Positions 24,059 through 31,430 of a stretch of 64,000 nucleotides of DNA are shown here, piece after piece (position 1 is the stretch's first letter; each line of letters opens with the position of its first letter). Source of the stretch: VRUE01 sp963702575. GTDB lineage: Bacteria; Actinomycetota; Thermoleophilia; Solirubrobacterales; 70-9. Location: contig CAVPCU010000002.1 in assembly GCA_963702575.1 (NCBI GenBank), positions 620,001-684,000 of the forward strand. Direction: 5' to 3'. The translations under genes were made by a program, and so were the position numbers. The notes beneath the pieces are model-generated. The model had not been told where the DNA came from, ran no database searches, and saw only the letters and a program-made list of their open reading frames with translations.

Positions 24059-24847
24059 TCAGTCGATCAAGCGGGCCTGCATGCGGTTGATCGCGATCCG
24101 CCACATCGCCAGCGAGAAGCCGACCAGGCCGGCGAAGCGCAGCAGGTCGACGGCGTCGTAGCCGAAGGCGCCGCCGCGCACCAGTTCGACCAGCTGGTGG
24201 AGCGGGTTGAACTGGGCGACCACCTGGGCTCCCTCGGGCAGGCCGGAGATCGGGAAGAAGGCCCCGGAGACGAGGAAGAGCGGCGTCACGCAGAGCGCCG
24301 TCACGTAGTTGAACTGGTCGATCTTGGCGACGATCGCCGCCATCGTGATGCCGAAGCCGGCGAAGCCGAGCGCGGTGGCGAGGCAGAAGAACGGCACCAG
24401 CAGCATTCCCGGTGCCGGGTCGAGGCCGAACCCGATCGTGACCAGCAGCGGTACGCAGCCGTAGACGCTGGCGCGGAGCCCGATCCAGAGCATCTCGGCG
24501 GTGACCAGCTCCTCGACGTCGACCGGTGCGGCGAGGATCGCGTCGTAGGTGTTCTGGAAGCGGTGCTTGACGAAGGTGCCGAACATCGCCGGCAGGGCGC
24601 TGGAGAAGATCACCGCGGTGGCGACCATGCCGGTGCCGACGAACTGGACGTAGGGGACGCCGTTGACTTCGCTCACCAGCGTCGCCGAGAGGCCGAGGCC
24701 GAAGGCGAGCAGGTAGACGATCGGTTCGAGCACGCTGGAGAAGGTCGTTCCCTTCCAGTAGGTGCGGAAGTTGGCGAGCTCGCGGCTCATCACGCCGCCG
24801 ATCGCCGCCGGTTCGAGCCGTCCCAGACGGGGCTTGGAAGCGTTCAT
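24059..24847 (-). CDS. ABC-2 type transporter permease (NodJ-like)
   Basis: A 262-residue permease with six hydrophobic segments of the ABC-2 class. The sequence SRELANFRTYWKGTTFSSVLEPIVYLLAFG and NTYDAILAAPVDVEELVTAEMLW resemble NodJ/DrrB-type exporters. The start ATG overlaps the stop of the ATPase gene by 4 bp, so the two make one exporter. NodIJ names a lipo-oligosaccharide exporter in rhizobia, but in other bacteria such pairs export drugs or lipids, and the cargo here is unknown. Confidence 0.87.
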   Translation of the reverse strand: MNASKPRLGRLEPAAIGGVMSRELANFRTYWKGTTFSSVLEPIVYLLAFGLGLSATLVSEVNGVPYVQFVGTGMVATAVIFSSALPAMFGTFVKHRFQNTYDAILAAPVDVEELVTAEMLWIGLRASVYGCVPLLVTIGFGLDPAPGMLLVPFFCLATALGFAGFGITMAAIVAKIDQFNYVTALCVTPLFLVSGAFFPISGLPEGAQVVAQFNPLHQLVELVRGGAFGYDAVDLLRFAGLVGFSLAMWRIAINRMQARLID

Positions 24848-25734
24848 TCGGCCTCCTCGCCGGTGAGCAGGACGAAGACGTCCTCGAGCGAGGCGGCGCG
24901 GATCACGGCATCGGTCGGCACGGCGTTGCCGTTGGCTCGCTCCGAGCCGACGATCGCGACCGCGGGGCCGGCCGGGCGCACCCGCAGCCCGACCGCCTCG
25001 GCTTGCAGCCTGACCTCGGCCAGCCGTTCGGGCGGCGCGTAGACCTCGGCAGTCTCGCGGCCGGCGTGCTCGGCGATCAGCTCCGCCGGGCGGCCGCGGC
25101 TGATGATCCTGCCGTTGGCCATCAACGCGACTTCGTCGGCGAGGCGCTCGGCCTCCTCTATGTAGTGGGTCGACATCAGGATCGTCGTTCCGCGCGAGCG
25201 CAGGTCGTCGATCAGCGTCCAGAGCTGGGTGCGGATCTGGGGGTCGAGGCCGACGGTCGGCTCGTCGAGCAGGATCAGCCGCGGTTCGTGGACGAGGCCG
25301 CGGGCCAGGAGCAGCCGCCGCCGCATCCCGCCGGAGAGCTCGTCGACGGCGTCGCGCCGGCGCTCCCGCAGGCGCGCCAGGTCGAGCGCCCCCTCGACCG
25401 CGGCGGCGACGTCGGGCACCCGGTAGAGGCGGGCGAAGACGGCGAGGTTGTCTTCGACGGTGACGTCGACGTCGAGGTTGTCGAGCTGCGGCACGACCCC
25501 CATCTCGGCCCGCGCCGCCTTGGCGTCCGCCGGCAGCTCGTGGCCGAGCACGCGCAGCTCGCCTGCGTCAGGCAGCGCCTGCCCGGTGAGCAGCCGCATC
25601 GTCGTCGACTTGCCGGCGCCGTTTGGCCCGAGCAGGCCGAGGCAGATGCCCTCGGGCACTTCGAGGTCGAGGCCGTCGACCGCCGTGATCGGGCCGAATC
25701 GCTTCACCACCCCGCGCAGTTCGATCGCCGCCAT
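24844..25734 (-). CDS. ABC transporter ATP-binding protein (NodI/DrrA-like)
   Basis: A 296-residue ATPase that powers the NodJ-like permease. It has Walker A GPNGAGKST (about residue 38), the signature LSGGMRRRLLLARGL, Walker B LILLDEPTVGLDPQ and the H-loop STHYIEEAERLAD. The C-terminal 75 residues form the DrrA/NodI-type extension ending in ASLEDVFVLLTGEEAE. ATG 25734 faces the acetolactate decarboxylase gene on the other strand, and the two starts almost touch, so they must share a small promoter region. Confidence 0.9.
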   Translation of the reverse strand: MAAIELRGVVKRFGPITAVDGLDLEVPEGICLGLLGPNGAGKSTTMRLLTGQALPDAGELRVLGHELPADAKAARAEMGVVPQLDNLDVDVTVEDNLAVFARLYRVPDVAAAVEGALDLARLRERRRDAVDELSGGMRRRLLLARGLVHEPRLILLDEPTVGLDPQIRTQLWTLIDDLRSRGTTILMSTHYIEEAERLADEVALMANGRIISRGRPAELIAEHAGRETAEVYAPPERLAEVRLQAEAVGLRVRPAGPAVAIVGSERANGNAVPTDAVIRAASLEDVFVLLTGEEAE

Positions 25735-25765
25735 GTCCCGATGCTTGCATGGCAGACTGCTCGCC

Positions 25766-26548
25766 GTGCTGGACGAACGCTGGATCAGGTCGCTTCACGT
25801 CGAGACGATGCGGGAGGAGGACCTGCACGCCGAGCGCGACCCGCACGTCCTCTTCCAGGCCTCGACGATCGGTGCGCTGCTGGAGGGCGCTTACGACGGC
25901 GACCTGACCTTCCTCGAGCTGGCCGAGCACGGCGACCTCGGACTCGGCACCCTGAACGGCCTCGACGGCGAGATGGTCGCGCTCGACGGCCGCTTCTACC
26001 GCGCCGACGTCGACGGCGCGATCGGCGAGATCCACGCCGACGAGCAGACCCCGTTCGCGGTGGTGACGAGGTTCGAGCCGGCGATCGACACCACCCTCGG
26101 CGGCCCCCTCGGCCACGAACAGCTGCTCGCCCGCCTCGATGAGCTGGTTCCCGCCGGCGCCGCCTCCTGCGCGATCCGCCTCGACGGCGGCTTCGAACTC
26201 GTCGAGGCTCGCTCGGTCCCCCGTCAGGCGCCTCCCTACCGGCCGCTGACCGAGGTCGTCGCCGAGCAGCACGTCTTCGAGCTGCGCGACGTCGAGGGAA
26301 CGATGCTCGGCTTCCGCTTCCCGGGGTACGCCGAGGGGATCGAGGTGAGCGGCTACCACCTCCACTTCATCAGCGACGATCGCAGCCGCGGCGGCCACGT
26401 CCTCGGTTCCCGCTCGAGCGGCCTGCGCGCCCGCCTCGACCCCTCGAGCGAGCTGCACGTAGAGCTGCCGCCGGGCGTCGACCTCACCGACCCCAGCCTC
26501 GCCGCCGCCACCCACGCCGCGGTCGAGCGAGTCGAGCGTGGCGAATGA
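25766..26548 (+). CDS. budA: Alpha-acetolactate decarboxylase
   Basis: A 260-residue zinc enzyme that converts 2-acetolactate to acetoin in the butanediol pathway or when branched-chain synthesis overflows. Family landmarks are FQASTIGALLEGAYDGDLTF, HGDLGLGTLNGLDGEMVALDG and the metal site SGYHLHFISDDRSRGGHV, where three His bind zinc. GTG 25766 was chosen since the family starts shortly before the first landmark; ATG 25733 in the same frame is possible and would overlap the divergent ATPase start. No acetolactate synthase lies nearby. An IS1595-type element begins 15 bp after the stop. Confidence 0.9.
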   Translation: MLDERWIRSLHVETMREEDLHAERDPHVLFQASTIGALLEGAYDGDLTFLELAEHGDLGLGTLNGLDGEMVALDGRFYRADVDGAIGEIHADEQTPFAVVTRFEPAIDTTLGGPLGHEQLLARLDELVPAGAASCAIRLDGGFELVEARSVPRQAPPYRPLTEVVAEQHVFELRDVEGTMLGFRFPGYAEGIEVSGYHLHFISDDRSRGGHVLGSRSSGLRARLDPSSELHVELPPGVDLTDPSLAAATHAAVERVERGE

Positions 26549-26553
26549 ATCAT

Positions 26554-26563
26554 TGTGGGGGAA
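26554..26563. repeat. Left direct repeat of the second IS1595-type element
   Basis: TGTGGGGGAA is repeated exactly at 27657-27666 and directly flanks the element. IS1595 normally duplicates 8 bp, so two of the ten bases may match by chance. Confidence 0.65.
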
Positions 26564-27656
26564 GTGGGGTATCCATTTAACCGGAGCTAATCCGCAGCTC
26601 GCCACGGCCGACCGGCGGGCGGGCGCTCCAGGCTCGGAGGGCGACCGCGGCTGCTCGGCGGCCGGCGCGGCACAGCGCTCGGCCGCGGGTTGGCGATCAG
26701 CTCGCCGTAGCGCACCGGCCCGTGTGCGACGGCGAGCTCGAGCACGCGGTAGAAGACGAGCCCGCGGCTGCGCGAGCGCCGCCGGTTGAAGCGGAACGCG
26801 AACTCGTTCAAGTAGGCGGGCAGGTGCGCCTCCTCGACCGAGCCCTGGTGGGTGCCGAGCAGCCAGCGCTTGGCGAGCGAGGCGATCTTGTGCACGCCGG
26901 GCAGCAGCTCGTGGGCCCGCTCTCGCTGGGCGCCGGGCAGGCGCTCGTGGACGTAGAGCCCCTCGGTCGCCGGGCGGTAGGGCTGCCAGCCGTCGGTGAT
27001 GACCGTCGCGCCGGGCTCGACGTTGTCGGTGAGGAACGCGCGAAGCGAGGCGGCCGAGGCGTCGCGCAGCGGCGTCAGGCGACAGCGGCCGAAGCCCTTG
27101 GGCTCGGTGCGTTCGATCGCGACTCCGACCAGCATCTTCTTCTCGCCCCGCGCCCTCCCGGCGAGCCCCGCCTCCTCGCCGCCAAAGGTGGTCTCGTCGA
27201 CCTCGACCGCGCCGTCGAGGTGCTCGCGGCCCGGGCGGATAAGCGCCGAGCGGACCCGGTGCAGCATCGCCCACGCCGTCTGGTAGGAGCCGATCTCCAG
27301 CTGGCGCTTCAGCGACAGCGCCGAGATCCCGTCCTTTTCGGAGGCGAACAGCCAGCAGGCGGCGAACCAGACGCTGAGCGGGGTGCGGGTGCGGTCGAAG
27401 ATCGTCCCCGCCGTGACCGAGGTCCGGGCCGAGCAGGCCGCGCACTCAAAGCGACCGTCGGCGAGCCGCCAGCCGTCGCCGTTCCCACAGCGCGGGCAGA
27501 AGAACCCCTCTGGCCAGCGCAGCCACTCCAGGTAGTCGAGGCAGTCGGCGTCGGTCCGAAACCACGCCTGGCACTCGCCGAGGGAGCGCGGGTAGTGCTT
27601 TCCGGCTTGTGGATTGACGATTCACCGATTCTACTCCGGTTAAATGGATCCCCCAC
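26564..27656 (-). mobile_element. Second IS1595-family insertion sequence, 1093 bp
   Basis: The left end starts GTGGGGTATCCATTTAACCG and the right end, read inward, starts GTGGGGGATCCATTTAACCG: 19 of 20 positions match, and similarity goes on a little further. Exact 10-bp direct repeats flank it. It holds one transposase on the minus strand. The ends differ from those of the element at 1.6 kb, so the two are separate arrivals. Confidence 0.85.
26587..27621 (-). CDS. IS1595 family transposase without a normal start codon
   Basis: The frame is open from a TGA at 27622 to the stop at 26587, about 344 residues. It begins IVNPQAGKHYPRSLGECQAW, then WLRWPEGFFCPRCGN and CAACSARTSVTAGTIF (zinc ribbon), then DDE-domain blocks VEVDETTFGGEEAG, ATVITDGWQPYRP and HKIASLAKRWLLGTHQGS, and finally FRFNRRRSRSRGLVFYR. 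No ATG, GTG or TTG occurs in this frame before the ATG at 27267, which would remove the zinc ribbon. The expected start is the ATC at 27621, perhaps mutated from ATG. The element may thus be inactive, or it uses a rare start. Confidence 0.85.
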   Translation of the reverse strand: MVNPQAGKHYPRSLGECQAWFRTDADCLDYLEWLRWPEGFFCPRCGNGDGWRLADGRFECAACSARTSVTAGTIFDRTRTPLSVWFAACWLFASEKDGISALSLKRQLEIGSYQTAWAMLHRVRSALIRPGREHLDGAVEVDETTFGGEEAGLAGRARGEKKMLVGVAIERTEPKGFGRCRLTPLRDASAASLRAFLTDNVEPGATVITDGWQPYRPATEGLYVHERLPGAQRERAHELLPGVHKIASLAKRWLLGTHQGSVEEAHLPAYLNEFAFRFNRRRSRSRGLVFYRVLELAVAHGPVRYGELIANPRPSAVPRRPPSSRGRPPSLERPPAGRPWRAAD

Positions 27657-27666
27657 TGTGGGGGAA
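27657..27666. repeat. Right direct repeat of the second IS1595-type element
   Basis: Exact second copy of TGTGGGGGAA, directly after the right end of the element. Confidence 0.65.
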
Positions 27667-27711
27667 TAGACCCCTAGGCAAGTATCTTTCTCAGGGAAGT
27701 TCCGCTGAAAA

Positions 27712-27993
27712 GTGGCAATAAAGTCCATCCCGAAGGCAGAGCGGGCTCTCTCGGGAAACCCTTGGCGAGCGAGCGGGCCTCCAACGGACCGCCATCACCC
27801 TTCTGGAGCGGGGTCGAGAGTCTCGCGTATCGACATGCTCCTAAAGCTCGCGGCTGCACTCGACATCGATCCAACCAAGCCGCTGGACGGGATCACGTGG
27901 GAGCCTGCTGACACCCAGAGCGGGTACTTCAAAATACCTAGCCAGGACGCGGCCGACGAGAAGAGGTTTAATAGGCCCTCGCAGGGCTCGTAG
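27712..27993 (+). pseudogene. XRE-type HTH regulator remnant of the HipA-like module
   Basis: Two frames together give a helix-turn-helix protein: SGLSRETLGERAGLQRTAIT followed by LLERGRESR in one frame (27753-27820), then VSRIDMLLKLAAALDIDPTK in another, running on through WEPADTQSGYFKIP to the stop at 27991. This is the classic pattern of a HipB-like antitoxin or regulator. The N-terminus seems to be lost towards the insertion element, whose right end is 45 bp away. The gene ends 22 bp before the HipA-like gene. A single-base sequencing error could explain the internal break but not the missing start. Confidence 0.55.
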
Positions 27994-28014
27994 CGGTCAG
28001 GGAACAGGGACTTT

Positions 28015-28797
28015 ATGGCGTCGATCTACCGGATCACCAAACTGGGCACTGCCCACAGGGGCGGGATGAATGCTGCGGTTGACGCCGATCTCCGGGGCAT
28101 CGCAAAGACGAACGGTGAGTCCGAGTTCACGATTGCCAACGAGTTGATCTGTGCCCGCATCGGCCAAACGATCGGTTTGCCGGTGCCCTCGGGCGTTGTT
28201 GCTGAGGATGCCGCGAGGCGTCTCTATTACCTCTCGTTGGATGTGAGCTTCGAGGGCAAACAGCTACCACCCGCCATTCCGGCAGAGTTTGCAGCGGAGG
28301 AGCCGTGGCTGGCCGCAGGCGTCGTTGTCTTCGACGTTCTCATCGCCAACGGCGACCGCAACGGCGGCAACCTCAGCCGTGACCCGGCGTTCACGAACCC
28401 TCGCCCGGCTGTCTTTGACCACGGACACGCGCTGCTCGGAACGGCTGATCCAAAGGGTTTAGATCGTCTGGAGGCAGCTCGGGACGTGTTGGGCTGCGCA
28501 ATCGATGAAACGCGTGTCGCGGTTAACAACAGCGTCCTTCTGGATCAGCCGCTAGATGCTTCAATGCTGGAGCAATGGGTAGGCCGGGTGAAGGCGCTCC
28601 CGGACTACATTTTCGAGGACATTTGCAGGGAAGTTGCCGCGATGCCGAATCTAAACGTCTGGAACGAGACTGCTGACCGGATTGTCGTCTGGCTGCTTGA
28701 GCGACGTGATCGACTCGACCAGCTCATATGGGACAATCAGGGATTGCTCCCCAACGTCCAATGGTCGCTTTGGGGGCCTGGAGGACCAGCTGAATGA
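28015..28797 (+). CDS. HipA-like kinase (PF20613 type)
   Basis: A 260-residue protein resembling the small HipA-like kinase family. Motifs are the N-terminal SIYRITKLGTAHRGGMNAAV, ANELICARIGQTIGLPVPSG (a lid helix region), VFDVLIANGDRNGGNL (catalytic loop with Asp and Asn, as in the HipA GNxDAHxKN) and PAVFDHGHALLG (DxG-like metal site). HipA kinases phosphorylate targets such as tRNA synthetases and stop growth. The start ATG 28015 has a GGGAACAGGG site. The stop overlaps the next start as ATGA. It is AT-richer than the core genome and lies between transposon debris, which points to transfer. Confidence 0.65.
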   Translation: MASIYRITKLGTAHRGGMNAAVDADLRGIAKTNGESEFTIANELICARIGQTIGLPVPSGVVAEDAARRLYYLSLDVSFEGKQLPPAIPAEFAAEEPWLAAGVVVFDVLIANGDRNGGNLSRDPAFTNPRPAVFDHGHALLGTADPKGLDRLEAARDVLGCAIDETRVAVNNSVLLDQPLDASMLEQWVGRVKALPDYIFEDICREVAAMPNLNVWNETADRIVVWLLERRDRLDQLIWDNQGLLPNVQWSLWGPGGPAE

Positions 28798-29618
28798 TCA
28801 CCTACTTCATAGCCAAGTATGTAGACGATCTGACTCGAAACGAGCCGGACAATGTCGGCATCCTCGTCAGTGACGGCGAGCGAATCGTGGCTCGATTCGA
28901 TGGTGAGAATGATGCCGGAGCCATTGATCTCCGCAAGGTTCGCCATCGAATCACTGGCAGCCATGCCTATCGCGCATGGGTGCATTACTGGCGGGAGGCA
29001 ATTGTCAGCCCCGCGTCGGTTGGGGTTAAGGAGTGCCCCCCCGTTGCGCTACTTGAGCAGTTGGTCGAGCTTGAGTCGCGGGATTTCTATTTGGAGCACG
29101 GCGGCACGATCGTGCTCGATGCAGACGAACGAAGCCTTGAGGAGACGGCTCGAGAGCTCTACGAGCGCCTTGTTCGGGAGCCCGATCCGCCTTCGCCCTT
29201 GAGTCTGCAAGAGAAGAGTCGCCAAGCCCTCGCGGCGGCTGGTGCCCCCCTCGAAGACGACTCCCGGTTTCGCAAGCAGTTCATCGTGGACTTGGACGTC
29301 GATGGCGTCAAAGTCGAGCACGAAGTCAGTTACGCGGTAATGAACGGCGACTGGCACTACTTGCAAGAGATGCCGTTTGACCCCGGCAAGCCACGCGTCA
29401 GCCGGAAAGAGGCGTCCCACTGTGCGTTCTTGTTTGAGCATGCCGAATGGGACCGAGAGGACAGCTTGATCCTTTATGACGGATCTGATCTCTCCGATCA
29501 CAGCTCAGGGCTATTGAAGATGCTTGAAGGATTCGCCCCGGTCGTGGACGTAGACCGGCTAGACGATGCTGCGGAGCAGCTTCACAAAGGCCTCAAGCTC
29601 GATGAGCGCCCAGCCTGA
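28794..29618 (+). CDS. DUF3037-like protein coupled to the HipA-like kinase
   Basis: A 274-residue protein. The N-terminus YFIAKYVDDLTRNEPDNVGILVSDG fits DUF3037, small proteins often found directly after HipA-like kinases, as I remember. This copy is longer: a middle linker rich in charged residues is followed by a second domain (FIVDLDVDGVKVEHEVSYAVMNGDWHYLQEMPF, CAFLFEHAEWDREDSLILYDGSD). The ATG overlaps the kinase stop by 4 bp, so the two proteins are made together in fixed proportion, as toxin-antitoxin pairs often are. The biochemical role is not known. Confidence 0.6.
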   Translation: MITYFIAKYVDDLTRNEPDNVGILVSDGERIVARFDGENDAGAIDLRKVRHRITGSHAYRAWVHYWREAIVSPASVGVKECPPVALLEQLVELESRDFYLEHGGTIVLDADERSLEETARELYERLVREPDPPSPLSLQEKSRQALAAAGAPLEDDSRFRKQFIVDLDVDGVKVEHEVSYAVMNGDWHYLQEMPFDPGKPRVSRKEASHCAFLFEHAEWDREDSLILYDGSDLSDHSSGLLKMLEGFAPVVDVDRLDDAAEQLHKGLKLDERPA

Positions 29619-29982
29619 GAAGCGGAGAGACGAAACGCCGAAAGGGTTCAAGATCCCCGTTCGGAAGCGCTCCGCCGTCCTGCGCGGCTTCAAGAACATC
29701 GACCGCCCGTCTTCGTGGCGGTTGTAGCGCCAGGTGAATGCGTTGAGGTAGCCCTGACGCCACTTGGCTGAGACAGCGTGATTAGGCCTTGTCAAGGCCT
29801 CGCTTCCAAGTTGCCGAAGAAGCCCTCAACGGCCTGCGTGTGCACGTCGCCTTCGACGTAGATCTCTTCTGAGTGCTTCGCAATGGTCGAGCGCGGCGGT
29901 TGCGTCAGAGCAGCGGTTGTCCCCAATCGCGGCCGAGACTCGCTTCATGGCGAGGCCGACCCCCAATTGCTTCATTCGCCGG
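29619..29982. other. 364-bp region holding transposon debris
   Basis: No intact gene is present. The central part is a broken transposase on the minus strand (separate entry). The edges next to the DUF3037-like gene and the membrane protein gene show nothing I can recognise. Confidence 0.6.
29700..29925 (-). pseudogene. ISXO2/IS1595-type transposase remnant, 3' part
   Basis: Reading the minus strand, HSEEIYVEGDVHTQAVEGFF then GNLEARP ends in a TGA. In another frame HAVSAKWRQGYLNAFTWRYN and RHEDGRSMF follow. Together they match the end of an ISXO2-like transposase (the VHxxxVEGFF site and the FxWRYNxRxD box). The zinc ribbon and first catalytic residues are absent. It belongs to a third, clearly different IS1595 member, long decayed, and marks the right side of the island. 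Confidence 0.7.
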
Positions 29983-31422
29983 TTAGCAGCGGCGGTAGAG
30001 GACCCAGGAGTCGTTGCCGGCGACGCGGTGGAAGCCGGGGGGGACGCTGAGCGAGAAGCGGGTCGGGTCGTTGGGGTCGAGGATGAAGTTGTGGATGACG
30101 AAGGGGCTCGCCGGTTTGAGGAAGTAGCCGCGGCGCGGGGAGCGCTGCTCGGAGGAGCTGACGATCGTGCTCGGGCGGAGGTGGAGGTCGAAGGCGAGGC
30201 GGGGGATGGCGCGGTGGTTGGGGACCGAGATCGGCCCGCAGAGCGGCTCGAAGGCGCCGGAGTCGGCGAGGTCGCTGAGGTCGCGCTCGATCGTCCCCTG
30301 GTTGGAGAGGTCGCGGTGGACGGTCGAGTCGAGGTCCCACTGGTTCGGCAGCCAGAGCACGAACATCAGCGCGACCACGCCGGCGAAGATCTGCCAGCGG
30401 CGCCGCCAGGGGTGCTCCGGCTCGAGCAGGCGCCAGCCGAGCAGGGCGAGGGCGACGAAGATCGCCAGCACCGCCGCGGCGAGCATCGTGTAGCGGGCGA
30501 TGATCGCCAGGCCGGCGCAGGCCAGCAGGGCGAAGGCGCCGAGCGCCAGCACCGAGGCGGCGATGCCGAGCGCCGAGCGGCGCCGCAGGAAGGCGAAGCC
30601 GAGGACGACGCCGCCGAGGGCGCCGACCATCCCCGGCCACTGCAGCACTTCGCCGAGCGCGCGCGGGCCGTAGAGGACGAGGTCGACCGGGCCGGTCTTG
30701 CGGGCCAGCGCTTCGACCGTTTCCTGGGTGCCGGTGAACGAGTAGGTGGGGCTGCCGGCGGTTATCCAGTCGAACAGCGCCCAGAGGAGCGGGGCTGCCG
30801 CAGCTAGAGCAGCAAGCCAGACGAGCTCACGTCGATTGCGATGTCCTCCAACAGCGAGATAGAGCCAGTAGGCGCCGGCGAAGAGCCAGGCCTCCGGCCT
30901 CAGGAGGCCAGCTAGAGCGAGGAGGGATAGGACGGGCCAGCCGGCTCGGGGGCGCTTGGTCTCTATCAGGAGGGCGCCGAGGACGAGGGCGATGTAGGGG
31001 AGGTCGACGTAGGCGCGCAGGCCGTTGGAGAGGTAGGGGGCGCGGGTGAGGACGATCAGCGCGGCGACGGCGCCGATCGGGCGGTCGAACCAGCGGCTGC
31101 CGAGCCGGTAGACGAGGTAGGCGACGAGGCCGAGCGAGAGGTAGGCGACGACCATCGTCACCGTGATCGCGCCGTCGCCGAGCGGGGTCGTCACCAGGCC
31201 CAGCAGGTCGGCGAGCGGATGCGGCGTGGGGGGCAGGGCGGCGCCGTAGTCGGGGCTCATGCCGTGCGCCAGTTCGCGTCCCCAGACGAGCGCGTAGATC
31301 GTGTCGTAGTTGGGGAAGCCGAGCGGGAAGACGACCAGCAGCGCCGCCGCGACGGCGGCGATCCAGGCAAGCGGCGTCAGCCAGCGGCGCGGCACCGGGG
31401 CAAGGTATAGGCGCAGATACAC
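29983..31422 (-). CDS. Multi-pass membrane protein, glycosyltransferase family 39-like
   Basis: A 479-residue protein with about ten hydrophobic segments and a C-terminal extracytoplasmic domain of about 110 residues. The early extracytoplasmic loop carries acidic residues (GFPNYDTIYALVWGRELAHG), and ALIVLTRAPYLSNGLRAYVDLPYIALVLGA is typical of GT39/ArnT/PMT-like mannosyltransferases that use polyprenyl-phosphate sugars. The acceptor is unknown. GTG 31422 is 8 bp from the divergent dnaX start, which leaves no room for a promoter; the GTG at 31395 or a leaderless start are alternatives. Confidence 0.72.
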   Translation of the reverse strand: MYLRLYLAPVPRRWLTPLAWIAAVAAALLVVFPLGFPNYDTIYALVWGRELAHGMSPDYGAALPPTPHPLADLLGLVTTPLGDGAITVTMVVAYLSLGLVAYLVYRLGSRWFDRPIGAVAALIVLTRAPYLSNGLRAYVDLPYIALVLGALLIETKRPRAGWPVLSLLALAGLLRPEAWLFAGAYWLYLAVGGHRNRRELVWLAALAAAAPLLWALFDWITAGSPTYSFTGTQETVEALARKTGPVDLVLYGPRALGEVLQWPGMVGALGGVVLGFAFLRRRSALGIAASVLALGAFALLACAGLAIIARYTMLAAAVLAIFVALALLGWRLLEPEHPWRRRWQIFAGVVALMFVLWLPNQWDLDSTVHRDLSNQGTIERDLSDLADSGAFEPLCGPISVPNHRAIPRLAFDLHLRPSTIVSSSEQRSPRRGYFLKPASPFVIHNFILDPNDPTRFSLSVPPGFHRVAGNDSWVLYRRC

Positions 31423-31430
31423 TGGCCGCA

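Noticed and set aside
29559..29795. A small minus-strand gene overlapping the end of the DUF3037-like gene
   Set aside because: Its sequence is the C-terminal end of a decayed ISXO2-like transposase that runs on by chance into the neighbour.
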